The notes beneath the pieces were generated by a model. It had not been told where the DNA came from and made no database searches. It saw nothing but the letters and a program-made list of their open reading frames with translations. This document shows, in pieces, positions 1-10,472 of a DNA stretch of 64,000 bases. The stretch covers positions 1 to 64,000 of the forward strand of contig JAIFLU010000093.1 in the NCBI GenBank assembly GCA_020048915.1, in the 5' to 3' direction. The stretch comes from Bacteroidota bacterium (GTDB lineage Bacteria > Bacteroidota > Bacteroidia > Bacteroidales > JAAUTT01). The position numbers were made by a program, and so were the translations under genes. The number at the start of each line of letters is the position of its first letter. The first letter of the stretch is position 1.

Positions 1-299
1 TTTTTCAAAATTTAAATTTCTAAAAAATAGCATTATAGAACGCGTGTTTTAAAGTTTCTTCTGGTATTTGCCCGAGTTATGAATGCTCACTAGCCGCTCG
101 TTAGCTTCAGATCCCAAAAACGAATTAAAAACAAATCATTAAATATTTGTACGAAATCGAACAGGCATGTTCTGTATTGGCACATCTGTATCAATTATTT
201 TCCATGAAGCAATGTATGTATGTTATTATATATCAGTATGATATAATTCTTGGCACATTAATTGATAAGTAATCATCATAACATAAAATATAAACTAAA

Positions 300-797
300 A
301 TGAAAACACTAGTACAAAAATTCACCCTGATATTCGCAGTTGCAGTTGTAACAATATCATTAAATGCACAAAACACAAAATCGATACATGGACACTTTTT
401 AACAAATAAATTAACACATCATGTTTCGGGTAAAGTCTCGCACATTAGCCATGAACTTGCCTACCAAGTGGAAAAAATGATTGGCTCAATAAAGTATTCT
501 CCATCGAACCTTGAAAATGAAGTCCTGGAGTTTAATGAATCATCGGTGGATTTTGCGACAATTACATTCGAAATGGAAAGCACTGTTAAATTTCAACCGG
601 TTAATTTGGAAAATGAACCAATTGTAACCGCTGAATTAGAGGAAGATTATTTAGCTGTATCCAAGGAATTAGAAAATATAGTAAAATACAAGCCTTCGGA
701 AATAGATTATGAACAAAATAATACCGAAACTGATATAATAACAATTACAAATGAAATAGCTTCAACCGTTAAATACCAACCAAATTCAAACTTGTAG
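300..797 (+). CDS. Small secreted protein with N-terminal signal peptide and four internal K[YF]xP repeats
   Basis: ORF 165 aa. Hydrophobic N-terminus (FTLIFAVAVVTISLNAQ) followed by KYSP/KFQP/KYKP/KYQP at residues 65, 97, 129 and 158. Confidence 0.7.
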   Translation: MKTLVQKFTLIFAVAVVTISLNAQNTKSIHGHFLTNKLTHHVSGKVSHISHELAYQVEKMIGSIKYSPSNLENEVLEFNESSVDFATITFEMESTVKFQPVNLENEPIVTAELEEDYLAVSKELENIVKYKPSEIDYEQNNTETDIITITNEIASTVKYQPNSNL

Positions 798-831
798 TAA
801 CTCATCATATACCTGCGCACTTGGTGCAGTC

Positions 832-859
832 AAAAAGAGGCGAAATGCCTCTTTTTTTG
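832..859 (+). terminator. Rho-independent terminator after the 300..797 CDS
   Basis: aaaaagaggc-gaaat-gcctcttttttt: 10-bp perfect stem followed by a T-run. Confidence 0.85.
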
Positions 860-979
860 TTTTAGGTCTTATTTTAACCTGTTGCTGAAATCGTTGGTTT
901 TAATTTTTTTCCTAATTTGTATTCAATAACTAAAACATAGAGCTCTGCCTGATTTTAGGAAGTCCAATTTTTTACACCC

Positions 980-2074
980 ATGAGCGATTTTAAGAATGTA
1001 ATGATCTATTATTTCTCCGGAACCGGAAATGCTGCTCAGGTTGCATTCTGGTTTTCGCAGGCAGCTGAGGAGAAAAATGTGCCCATTGATATTATAAATA
1101 TTTCGAAAACTGACCGAAACCATATTCCCAGCCCTCCTTCCAACACATTGATTGGCTTTATTTCGCCCACACATGGGTTTAATTTTCCTCCGGTGATGCT
1201 TCGTTTTATTTTTCGCTTTCCAAGAACAGATAATAACAAGGTTTTTGTAATGAACACGAGAGCAGGGATGAAGCTCAGCAAATTATTCTTACCAGGACTT
1301 AGTGGAATTGCGCTATTACTATCTTCAATTGTATTATATTTAAAAGGTTACAAAGTAGTGGGAATGCGTTCTGTTGATCTACCATCGAACTGGATATCGC
1401 TGCATCCCGGATTAAAAACCGATGTAGTGATATCCATTTTTAATCATGTCAAAAAAGTCACCCTTAAATTTGCAGATAAAATATTGGCAGGGAAAAAAGA
1501 CTACAGAGCTTTGTGCGATCTTCCGCAAGATATACTTATTGCTCCAGTTTCTATTTTATATTATTTAATTGGGCGGTTTGTATTCGCCAAAACGTTTTAT
1601 GCTTCGAAAAACTGCAACAATTGCGGATTATGCATTAAACAATGTCCTGTTAAAGCTATACGACTGTTAGATAAGAGACCTTACTGGAGTTTTACATGCG
1701 AAAGTTGTATGCACTGCATGAATGTTTGTCCGCAAAGAGCAATTGAAACAGCCCATGGATTTATTATCGGATTGTTTATCTTATTAAATACTGTAATTCA
1801 ATCATTGTTATATACTAAACTTTTAGATGCCGGAATAAACTTGTTTACAGTTGGCAAAAGCTATAGCTGGCTTACCCGGTTGCTTTTAGAAACTTTAATA
1901 CTGTTCTTTTCCCTTCTAATTAGTTACCGGTTGGTGCATTATTTAAGAAAGATTAAAGCATTCGACTTGTTAATTCAATATACATCATTTACAACATATA
2001 AATTTTGGAGAAGATATCGGCCAATAAAAGACCTTAGCAAGAGGAAAGATTTAATCCCAAATTCCAATAATTAA
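980..2074 (+). CDS. EFR1-family ferredoxin: flavodoxin-like N-terminus plus 2x[4Fe-4S] domain and C-terminal membrane helices
   Basis: YYFSGTGNA flavodoxin P-loop; CNNCGLCIKQCP and CESCMHCMNVCP cluster motifs; hydrophobic C-terminal segments. Confidence 0.8.
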   Translation: MSDFKNVMIYYFSGTGNAAQVAFWFSQAAEEKNVPIDIINISKTDRNHIPSPPSNTLIGFISPTHGFNFPPVMLRFIFRFPRTDNNKVFVMNTRAGMKLSKLFLPGLSGIALLLSSIVLYLKGYKVVGMRSVDLPSNWISLHPGLKTDVVISIFNHVKKVTLKFADKILAGKKDYRALCDLPQDILIAPVSILYYLIGRFVFAKTFYASKNCNNCGLCIKQCPVKAIRLLDKRPYWSFTCESCMHCMNVCPQRAIETAHGFIIGLFILLNTVIQSLLYTKLLDAGINLFTVGKSYSWLTRLLLETLILFFSLLISYRLVHYLRKIKAFDLLIQYTSFTTYKFWRRYRPIKDLSKRKDLIPNSNN

Positions 2075-2081
2075 AGCCGGA

Positions 2082-2957
2082 TTGATGGATACAGCACTCA
2101 CCCTAAAAATGGAATACGATTCCAACCAAATTTATAATTTTAAAGAGGCGAAAGAATATCTGGACCGCTCAAATGTATTTCGATTATTACTTGTGGATTT
2201 TGACCGTTCAGTTCTAAACTTACTTTGGAGGTTAACTGAATTATCCGAAATTCCATTTTCTTCGACCCGTCCAATTGTAAAGCAATGGCTTCAGGAACTG
2301 GTTCAAATGACTTATACTCCGGATGGGTTTTCGATTACGGGTAAATCCGATTATATTTTGGCTTGTTATAATGGAATGATCGCTAGTTTGCTAATTCGTT
2401 TGCAATGGCCAAATCATCGGGAGATTGAAACCGGGATCGATTGGATAATGAAGTATCAAAATGTTGCACGAAATCAGGAATGTATTTGGGCCGGCACAGC
2501 CATTAAAAAATATGGTGGTTGCATGAAAGCTACGCCATGCTATATTGGACTGGTAAAATCGGTGATAGCCCTTTCGGATTACAAAAGGAGTATTTATTAC
2601 TCGCCTAATAAAGCAATGGAAGACAAGCTGGATTATGGGTTAGAGTACATTTTATCGCACGAATTATTTAAACGGAAATCGAATGGAAAACCAATTACGA
2701 GCGATATTTTGACTATTGCCTATCCTTTCTCCTGGAAAACAAATATTATGGAGATTCTCCGGTTATTGAAAGACAACAAACTTCTTTCGGATACACGTTG
2801 CGCGGCTGCAAAAGAATATTTAGCTGAAAAGAAACGGAAAGATGGCTGTTGGTATATTCAACCGGCATATATCTCGAAGAATAAAGCGTGGGTTCCGTTT
2901 GATAAGATAAAGGAACCTGCTTTGTGGACAGGATATTTGATAAAAAGTTTGTTGTAA
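2082..2957 (+). CDS. Terpenoid-cyclase/prenyltransferase-toroid-like protein of unknown function
   Basis: ORF 291 aa starting 7 nt after the EFR1 stop. Repeated 'TGIDWIMKYQ...', 'YGLEYILSHELF...' and 'KRKDGCWYIQPAY' segments resemble alpha-toroid cyclase-like proteins. Confidence 0.45.
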   Translation: MMDTALTLKMEYDSNQIYNFKEAKEYLDRSNVFRLLLVDFDRSVLNLLWRLTELSEIPFSSTRPIVKQWLQELVQMTYTPDGFSITGKSDYILACYNGMIASLLIRLQWPNHREIETGIDWIMKYQNVARNQECIWAGTAIKKYGGCMKATPCYIGLVKSVIALSDYKRSIYYSPNKAMEDKLDYGLEYILSHELFKRKSNGKPITSDILTIAYPFSWKTNIMEILRLLKDNKLLSDTRCAAAKEYLAEKKRKDGCWYIQPAYISKNKAWVPFDKIKEPALWTGYLIKSLL

Positions 2958-3031
2958 TCTCAGATAAGCTTAGATCGCAAATCTTTGTTAACGCTATCTT
3001 CCAACAAAGTTATCCTTGATTTTATCCAGTA

Positions 3032-3988
3032 CTATTTATGGTAATTCATCACCAGCACTTTTAAACCAAGGTGTTTAATGGTTATTTTAAGTTTTTTACC
3101 CATAATTGCCGGTTCTCCATCGAGGTGTACCACCCCCTTTTTCTTCCTTTTAATGGTTACCTTTTTTCCTTTAATTACTTCAACATAATCGCTTTTATCG
3201 ATAGTACGCTTAAATAGGCGGATTCCCAAATCGAATGCTTTAACTTTTGGAAAAGGCGAAAGAATGCAAACATCTAATAGCCCATCGCGAATATCGGCCG
3301 ATGGCGAAATGTAGGCATCGTTACCATATTGGCCCGCATTGGCAATGGTAATCATAAAGGCTTCGTTCTTAAATTTCTGATCGTCTACTCTAACTTTATA
3401 CTTTTTTGACCGATAGTGGAAAAAAGCATAAATAGTTTCTTTAATATAGGTATAAAATCCCCTGCTTTTGCTTTGTGCAAATTTATTGCCAATGTGAGCA
3501 TCGAAACCAACCCCACAAGTACAGAAAAAAGGATGGTCGTTAATTGTTCCATAATCGATTGCCGATTCAGAACAATTATCCAACATCGAAATGGCATCGA
3601 CCGTTTTAAGCGGGATATTTAAATGCCTGGCAAGGCCGTTTCCTGAACCTCCGGGAAGGATGCCAAAGGCAGCATCTTTATTTATTAATGCCTTAGCAAC
3701 TTCATTTACTGTTCCATCTCCACCAACTGCGATTATCTTTTTGATATTCTCGTTCAGGCATTTTTCTGCTAAACGGGTTGCGTGCCCTGCTTCGCGGGTA
3801 AAATGGAAAACGGGTTCGTATTTTCGCATGTCCAGGTTGTCGTTTACCAGGTCAGGTATGTTCTTTTTACTAACAGTTCCCGATTTTGGGTTGATAATAA
3901 AAGCTATCTTTTCTTTCTCAATCACGGTAAGGTATTTTTTTTGCAACGCTAAATTAATTATTTCATCGATATGTAATGCAATGTTCAT
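3032..3988 (-). CDS. Diacylglycerol kinase / YegS-LCB5 family lipid kinase
   Basis: IAFIINPKSG, AVGGDGTVNEVA and GILPGGSGNGLARHL motifs. Confidence 0.92.
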   Translation of the reverse strand: MNIALHIDEIINLALQKKYLTVIEKEKIAFIINPKSGTVSKKNIPDLVNDNLDMRKYEPVFHFTREAGHATRLAEKCLNENIKKIIAVGGDGTVNEVAKALINKDAAFGILPGGSGNGLARHLNIPLKTVDAISMLDNCSESAIDYGTINDHPFFCTCGVGFDAHIGNKFAQSKSRGFYTYIKETIYAFFHYRSKKYKVRVDDQKFKNEAFMITIANAGQYGNDAYISPSADIRDGLLDVCILSPFPKVKAFDLGIRLFKRTIDKSDYVEVIKGKKVTIKRKKKGVVHLDGEPAIMGKKLKITIKHLGLKVLVMNYHK

Positions 3989-4104
3989 AATTACTTATCG
4001 TAATGGTAACATACCCAAAAACAGGTAAATACTTTGTTTAAAATTTGTTAACTTTACGTTAACACCTAAGTGTCCTAAAAACCTTTCATTTGCAATAAAA
4101 AATT

Positions 4105-4884
4105 ATGCTTCGAACCAATCATTACAAAACTATTATTGTTTCAGATGTCCATTTAGGAACAAAAAACTCAAAAGCGAAAGAACTTGTCCGATTTCTGAAG
4201 ACCAATACCTGTGAAAAGTTAATTCTGAATGGAGATATTATTGATGGTTGGCAACTTAAAAAAGGCAGCAAGTGGAAAAAAAAGCATACCCGTTTTTTCA
4301 GGTTGGTTATGAAACTAATGGATAAGCATAATACTGAAATTATTTATGTTCGGGGAAACCACGATGATTTTCTTGACAATCTTATTCCAATACAATTTAA
4401 TAAGTTATCGGTTGTAAAAGACCATTACCATTATAGTGGCAATAAAAAATACTATGTTATTCATGGCGATGTATTCGATGCCATTACTACTAACCTAAAG
4501 TGGCTTGCCATGCTGGGCGATATCGGATATACTTTTTTACTCTGGCTCAACAAAGTTTATAACAACCGCCGAATGAAAAAGGGATTACCTTATTATTCCC
4601 TCTCAAAAATTGTCAAGCAGAAGGTGAAATCGGCCGTTTCGTATATCTCTGACTTTGAAACCGAATTGGTAAAGCTTGCCAAGTCGAGAAACTGCCAGGG
4701 TGTAATTTGCGGACATATTCACCATCCAGCCATGACTCTTTATGGAGATATGGAATACATGAACTCGGGCGACTGGGTGGAATCTCTTTCCGCAATTGTA
4801 GAAGACTTTGAAGGGAAATGGGATATAGTATATTATAGCGATTTGGTTCAGGAAGAAAAGGACGATGAAAAAAATGAGGATTGA
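4105..4884 (+). CDS. LpxH-like metallophosphoesterase (UDP-2,3-diacylglucosamine diphosphatase family)
   Basis: VSDVHLGTKNS, NGDIIDGW, RGNHDD, HGDVFD and CGHIHHP metallophosphoesterase motifs. Confidence 0.88.
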   Translation: MLRTNHYKTIIVSDVHLGTKNSKAKELVRFLKTNTCEKLILNGDIIDGWQLKKGSKWKKKHTRFFRLVMKLMDKHNTEIIYVRGNHDDFLDNLIPIQFNKLSVVKDHYHYSGNKKYYVIHGDVFDAITTNLKWLAMLGDIGYTFLLWLNKVYNNRRMKKGLPYYSLSKIVKQKVKSAVSYISDFETELVKLAKSRNCQGVICGHIHHPAMTLYGDMEYMNSGDWVESLSAIVEDFEGKWDIVYYSDLVQEEKDDEKNED

Positions 4885-4903
4885 TTTTCTCAATAGCATT
4901 AGG

Positions 4904-4944
4904 TGCTAAGGTATAGAGAAGAATATCTATCTAAATACCTTAGC
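4904..4944. terminator. Inverted repeat between convergent genes, possible bidirectional terminator
   Basis: gctaaggtat ... ataccttagc, 10-bp arms, between the 4884 stop and the 4958 gene end. No strong U-tract. Confidence 0.5.
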
Positions 4945-4957
4945 GCTTTAGCTCATT

Positions 4958-6295
4958 TTATTTCCCAATCGTTTTCAAAAATTCTTCCAATAACTCCTTT
5001 AAATCGGGTTTGCCAATTTCTTGAAGATCGTAGTAAACGCGGGTATTGGGCTTATTAATTTTAATGAGCCGGTTTAAATCGATAGGGGTTGCTATAACTA
5101 CCGAATCGCAATCGGTTTTATTGATTGTTGTTTCCAAATCGGCCAATTGTTGCGCCCCATACCCCATTGCAGGCAATAATGTTCCAATATTGGGATATTG
5201 TGCAAATGTCTCAGCTAATTTACCAACTATAAATGGGCGCGGATCAACCAAGGATTTTGCACCGAATTTCTGAGCAGCAACCGTTCCAGCTCCAATCTTC
5301 ATTTCGCCATGGGTTAATGTAGGGCCATCTTCGATAACCAACACCCGCTTACCGCGGATTATTTCGGCATTATCCACGCGAATAGGAGAAGCACCATCGA
5401 CCACAACAGCCTTAGGGTTAACTGCTGCAATATTTTTCCGCACAATTTCGATCTGTTCGGGAGCAGAAGTATCAATTTTATTAATGACCACAATATCGGC
5501 AATCCGAAGGGTTATTTCTCCGGGATAATATGAAATCTCATGCCCTGCACGATGCGGATCAGTCACTGTAATCATTAAATCGGGCTTATAGAACGGAAAA
5601 TCGTTATTTCCTCCATCCCACAAAATAATATCACATCCATCCGGATCGTTTTCGGCAGCCCTAAGAATATCTTCATAATCAACCCCGGCATAAATCACGT
5701 TTCCACGAACCACGTGTGGCTCATATTCCTCCATTTCTTCAACGGTACATTTATGTTTTTCGAGGTCGGCCACATTAGCAAACCGCTGAACCCGCTGTTT
5801 CACCAAATCGCCATACGGCATGGGGTGACGAACGGCTACAACTTTTAACCCTTTTTCAAACAAAATTTCAATAATCCGCCGACTGGTCTGGCTTTTTCCA
5901 CATCCGGTGCGCACGGCACCAACAGCAATAACCGGTTTGGTGCTTTTTATCATGGTATCGGCAGGCCCTAACATTACAAAATTAGCTCCGCAAGCGTTTA
6001 CTTTTGCGCCAACTGCCATTACACGCGAATAAGGAACATCGCTGTAAGAGAAAACACATTCCTGTACCTGCAGCGATTTAATAAGATTAGACAATTCCTC
6101 TTCCCCGTAAATTGGGATACCGTTAGGATATAAACTTCCGGCCAACTCGGATGGGTATTTACGTCCATCGATATCGGGAATTTGGTTAGCTGTAAAAGCT
6201 ACCACGTTATACGCCGGGTTACTTCGGTAAAAGGTATTAAAATTATGAAAATCGCGTCCGGCAGCGCCAATAATTAAGACTCTTCTTGGTTCCAT
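4958..6295 (-). CDS. Cyclic 2,3-diphosphoglycerate synthase-like P-loop GTPase
   Basis: Rossmann-like N-terminus RVLIIGAAGRDFHNFN; P-loop GAVRTGCGKSQTS; VVINKID; VIEDGPTLTHGEM, typical of the cPGS/CpgS family. Confidence 0.8.
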   Translation of the reverse strand: MEPRRVLIIGAAGRDFHNFNTFYRSNPAYNVVAFTANQIPDIDGRKYPSELAGSLYPNGIPIYGEEELSNLIKSLQVQECVFSYSDVPYSRVMAVGAKVNACGANFVMLGPADTMIKSTKPVIAVGAVRTGCGKSQTSRRIIEILFEKGLKVVAVRHPMPYGDLVKQRVQRFANVADLEKHKCTVEEMEEYEPHVVRGNVIYAGVDYEDILRAAENDPDGCDIILWDGGNNDFPFYKPDLMITVTDPHRAGHEISYYPGEITLRIADIVVINKIDTSAPEQIEIVRKNIAAVNPKAVVVDGASPIRVDNAEIIRGKRVLVIEDGPTLTHGEMKIGAGTVAAQKFGAKSLVDPRPFIVGKLAETFAQYPNIGTLLPAMGYGAQQLADLETTINKTDCDSVVIATPIDLNRLIKINKPNTRVYYDLQEIGKPDLKELLEEFLKTIGK

Positions 6296-6538
6296 AAGTT
6301 ATTTGGTTTTACCCAAAATTAGCTCATTGCACACTAAAAGTCATGATAATTGACAGGCTCGAAATATGTTAAATATCACATTTCGGAAATATAAATAGCG
6401 TGTTTATTGGAATATTGTTTGCAAAAGCCGCAATTATTGAATATTATTGTAAGATAGCAAGTTGTTGGAATCTGAGAAGTGAAATATTTTAGATATACAA
6501 GATCAAAATATTGTTAGCATTGCACCAGTTATAGTTAT

Positions 6539-7129
6539 ATGAATTTTTTAGCGCATGTATATCTTTCGGGCAATAACGACGAAATTAAAGTTGGAAACTT
6601 TGTTGCTGATTGGATAAAGGGAAGTGATTTTAAAAAGTATCCTTCCGGTATCCAGAAAGGTATTCTTATGCACCGAAGTATCGATTCGTATACCGATAAT
6701 CACCCAACTATCCGAAAAAGTAAAAGCAGGCTGGCCGAAAAATATGGGAAGTATGCCGGAATTATTATCGATATATTCTACGACTATTACCTGGCCCGGG
6801 AATGGCATGTTTTCTCGGATGTTCCGCTGGCAAGTTATGCCGATAATTTGTATGTAGTCTTAGATAAGCACATTTATGTATTTCCTGAAAACGTTCGCGA
6901 ATTTATTCCACGCTTTATGCAGCGGCGTTGGTTAGAATCGTATGCAACCTCCCAGGGCATTGAGAATGTATTAAATGGTATGTCGCGCCACACCTCTTTA
7001 CCGAATCATACCAATGAGGCATTAAAAATTCTGCACTTATACCACGAAGACTTCCGAACAGAGTTTTATGATTATTTTCCGCAATTAATAAGTTATATCG
7101 AAGAGAAATTTGAGGTTACAATAAAGTAA
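6539..7129 (+). CDS. ACP phosphodiesterase family protein (DUF479/AcpH-like)
   Basis: MNFLAHVYLS...VGNFVADWIKG...HRSIDSYTDNH motifs. Confidence 0.9.
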   Translation: MNFLAHVYLSGNNDEIKVGNFVADWIKGSDFKKYPSGIQKGILMHRSIDSYTDNHPTIRKSKSRLAEKYGKYAGIIIDIFYDYYLAREWHVFSDVPLASYADNLYVVLDKHIYVFPENVREFIPRFMQRRWLESYATSQGIENVLNGMSRHTSLPNHTNEALKILHLYHEDFRTEFYDYFPQLISYIEEKFEVTIK

Positions 7130-7228
7130 TAGGGTTACACATACCTTCAACCATTGGTAAATTGAATTTCAAATATTTGGTTGCAAGCTAATTAGACTTT
7201 ATACCACTTTTTAAGAAACGATCGAACT

Positions 7229-7270
7229 AAAAAGACTCTTCCAGGCCGTTGGACACTGGAAGGTCTTTTT
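7229..7270. terminator. Bidirectional rho-independent terminator
   Basis: aaaaagactcttccag-gccgttggaca-ctggaaggtcttttt between convergent CDSs. Confidence 0.85.
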
Positions 7271-7283
7271 ATGTTAAACCAAT

Positions 7284-10250
7284 CTACATCCTCGGTATCC
7301 GCTCCAACAGGCCAAAAGGATTAATTACCTTTAAATTCAGGTTAAACCGGATAAGCTCCTTGTAGTCGGTGGTAAGCAGGTCTTTCTTGTTGTAGAGAAC
7401 CGGGAAATATACTTCCAGAAAATCGGTCTGGCCAACTTTTACACCCGCTTCATAAAGGATTCGGTTTGCAGATATAACCGGAGTCTCAGCTTCAAGCCAG
7501 GCTGCATTTCCATAAATTTTCAAGAGTTTAAAAAAGCTTTTCGACAGGGGTTTAAATTCAAATCCGGCTGAGATAATAAATTTGTTTGAAATCATGTAGT
7601 ATGGAACGGCAAATCCGCCTTCCACCGGCATAAACTGATGAGCCCACATTCCATCCGCATCAAACCTTCCGGGAAATAGGCCCTCGTATTCAATGTCTGA
7701 CAAACCGTTCCTTCCCCCCAGGATAAATGAATTCACCAGGTTTTTCGAGGAAGAATTAAACAAATACCCGCTAAATAGGCGCAGGGTGAGTGGTGTTTTA
7801 AAAAACTGCGGTTTTAGGTTATAGATGATTTCAATAGACGTTCTCCCAAAATCGCCGTTAGCCTTCACATTGTAACTTACTTTGGTAAGGTTTACTTTGT
7901 CAGGATTCTGAAACTGATAATTTAGGTTGAAAAGATTTGTATTTGTGATATTTGCAGGATCGTACAGGCTTGTAAACTGCGAAAAATTCACCCATGCAGT
8001 ATGTTTAGGAAAGAATTTAAAATCGTTGTTTCGAAAAATTATTTTCGCTTCTACTTTCCATTTATTGAAATCGGTTTTCTCATCGTAAGCAAATTGTAAG
8101 CCCGAAACACTAAAAGACAAAGATCGGATATTCGCAAACCGCGGAAAGAAATTATAGGTTAATTTTCCTATACCGGCAAGTTTGCTGCCATAAAACCCAT
8201 ACATGGGCATTAATTGGTATTCAAAAGGTTTTTTGAGCAGAAAGCCATTGTGAAATAAGGCACCCGCCATAAATTTATTTGAAGAATTCCATCCTATAAC
8301 CGGCAAATACTGGATAGTGGTATACTTGTAATCGTCGAGCGTGGTGAGGAGTTTAAATTTAACAGGTTCTACCTTTTTACAAAGTCCACGGGTCTTCAGG
8401 TAATTGTTGTATCGGTATAGCTCGGTTGTTACCTCTTTGTTATCCAAAACAAGCTTATCAAGCTTCGAGTCGGGGAAAGGCAGCCATTTTTTCCCGGTAA
8501 AACCGTCGTGCCATTTTTCATAAACTACCGTATCGTTCCGTAATCCACTCAATACTATGGGTGTAGCTAATTCCCCTACATTTCTTACCAATACTTCATT
8601 TTTGCGGATGCGGGCTAATCTGTAATCGAGTTTTTTATCGGTAGGCAAAAGTTCGTCGAAAAACCACGATACACTTTTGTATGAATTTTCTTCAAAAGCT
8701 TTCCGGAAATCCTCCGGTTGCGGATGTTTAAATTTCCAGGTTTCGTAGAAATGTTGCATTACTTGATCAAATGCTTGTTTACCAAGGTAGTTTTCCAGGT
8801 AAGTATAACATAATCCCGATTTCATGTACACCATCATTCCGTAATTAGTGAAAGAATAGGCAGTAGATGTCAGGGTAGAAGGCTGATCGGTGCGATAGGT
8901 TGCCGGCCCGTTGTACATAATTTCGTAACTCTTATTTCCTGGGAAATGATCCAATTCAAAAAACTTCCCCACGCCATCGGGCAACCCTACAACTTTATGC
9001 AGCGGCAACGATGCGTATTTTGTTTTCATATAGCGCATTTCGTAAAAGGTGTTTATCCCTTCGTCCAAATAAGGATAATCACGCTCGTTAAAAGCGAGGA
9101 TTCCATAGAGCCAGTTGTGGCCAACTTCGTGGGTAATAACCTGGTCGAGCGAAACATCCGAACCACCAGCGCTCACAATGGTAATTCCCGGATATTCCAT
9201 TCCACCGCCAGCACCCAGCGGTCCTTCGAGGGCAGTACAGTTTTTATATGGATAATCGCCCAGCCATTGGGAGTAATAATAAACAGCATCCTGTATATAA
9301 GCCGGCGACTTCTTCCAGAATTTTCCGACCCTGTTGGGGAAAAGCGACCAGGTAGTTACCGTATCTTTTGAGTTTGGTAACACCACTTTTCCCTTTAGGA
9401 GATTAAACCCCTTATCGGCAAACCAGGCAAAGTCGTGCACGTTTTTTTCGGTGTACCGAATAGTTTTAAAAACCGGGTCGGATTGAATCATTGGTTCCCC
9501 TCTTGAAAAACTATCTTGCCGGGCTCCTTTTTCTGCCAACTCCTCCATCCACTTCACTTCCGATGGAGTTTGAAGTTCGCCCGTAGCCCCGACAATATAA
9601 TTTGCAGGAAGCGAAATGGAAACATCAAAAGAGCCGAATTCGGAATAAAACTCTCCCTGATCGAGGTAAGGAATGGGGTGCCAGCCTTTGCTGTCGTATA
9701 CCGCCGGTTTGGGATACCATTGGGTTATTTGGTACGATTGGCCAATGTGCCCTAATCGCGAAATACCGCCTCCGGGAATCTTCACCCGGAAAGGGGTAGT
9801 AATGATAATTTTTGCACCACTTAGAAGAGGAGTATTTAAGATAAGCTTGCAAATATCGTTGTGTTCGGGATGAGGCTCACATTTTACCTCAATTCCATTT
9901 ACCGCAAAGGCCAGCGAGTCCATAAAACCATTGTTTAATGGGTTATTGAATAACTCTTGGTTTTTATTTTCTCTCAGTTTTTGTTTGGCCAATGCTGTGC
10001 TATTATTTTTGTACGCATTAGGCCACAGGTGAAAATAAATGAACGCAAGCTCATCGGGAGAGTTGTTGATATATTCGAGTGTTTCCTGCCCATAGAGTTC
10101 ATGCTTTGCGTCGTTTAGTTCGACTTGAATTTTGTAATTCACCTCCTGTTGCCAATAATTCTGGGCTTTTAAAAAGAAAACATTTGCGAAAAGGATTGAT
10201 GCTAAAAGAAGAAGATGAAGTCTTGTTTTGGTTAGTGCAATTGTTGACAT
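7284..10250 (-). CDS. M1 family metallopeptidase (aminopeptidase-N-like) with C-terminal beta-rich region
   Basis: GGGMEYPG and HEVGHNWLYGILAFNERDYPYLDEGINTF (HExxH...E zinc site). Confidence 0.93.
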   Translation of the reverse strand: MSTIALTKTRLHLLLLASILFANVFFLKAQNYWQQEVNYKIQVELNDAKHELYGQETLEYINNSPDELAFIYFHLWPNAYKNNSTALAKQKLRENKNQELFNNPLNNGFMDSLAFAVNGIEVKCEPHPEHNDICKLILNTPLLSGAKIIITTPFRVKIPGGGISRLGHIGQSYQITQWYPKPAVYDSKGWHPIPYLDQGEFYSEFGSFDVSISLPANYIVGATGELQTPSEVKWMEELAEKGARQDSFSRGEPMIQSDPVFKTIRYTEKNVHDFAWFADKGFNLLKGKVVLPNSKDTVTTWSLFPNRVGKFWKKSPAYIQDAVYYYSQWLGDYPYKNCTALEGPLGAGGGMEYPGITIVSAGGSDVSLDQVITHEVGHNWLYGILAFNERDYPYLDEGINTFYEMRYMKTKYASLPLHKVVGLPDGVGKFFELDHFPGNKSYEIMYNGPATYRTDQPSTLTSTAYSFTNYGMMVYMKSGLCYTYLENYLGKQAFDQVMQHFYETWKFKHPQPEDFRKAFEENSYKSVSWFFDELLPTDKKLDYRLARIRKNEVLVRNVGELATPIVLSGLRNDTVVYEKWHDGFTGKKWLPFPDSKLDKLVLDNKEVTTELYRYNNYLKTRGLCKKVEPVKFKLLTTLDDYKYTTIQYLPVIGWNSSNKFMAGALFHNGFLLKKPFEYQLMPMYGFYGSKLAGIGKLTYNFFPRFANIRSLSFSVSGLQFAYDEKTDFNKWKVEAKIIFRNNDFKFFPKHTAWVNFSQFTSLYDPANITNTNLFNLNYQFQNPDKVNLTKVSYNVKANGDFGRTSIEIIYNLKPQFFKTPLTLRLFSGYLFNSSSKNLVNSFILGGRNGLSDIEYEGLFPGRFDADGMWAHQFMPVEGGFAVPYYMISNKFIISAGFEFKPLSKSFFKLLKIYGNAAWLEAETPVISANRILYEAGVKVGQTDFLEVYFPVLYNKKDLLTTDYKELIRFNLNLKVINPFGLLERIPRM

Positions 10251-10472
10251 AAGATTTTTCGAAAAAATAAGAATTGAAAAATTGAAAATAAACTGATCAA
10301 AAGTAGAATTTTTATTTGTTTTAGCTGGTTAAACGGGTAAAGCGAATGTTCGATTTCGGGGATTTATCAATTTGGAACGAATAGCTATCAATATTTCAAA
10401 TTGAAACAAATTCTGTTGTTACAGAATTGCCCGAAAGTTTTAATTGCCAAATCAGTTTCAAACAGAGACTCT

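Noticed and set aside
3591-4028. 145-aa plus-strand ORF over the lipid-kinase gene
   Set aside because: Antisense to conserved DAGK motifs; composition unlike a real protein.
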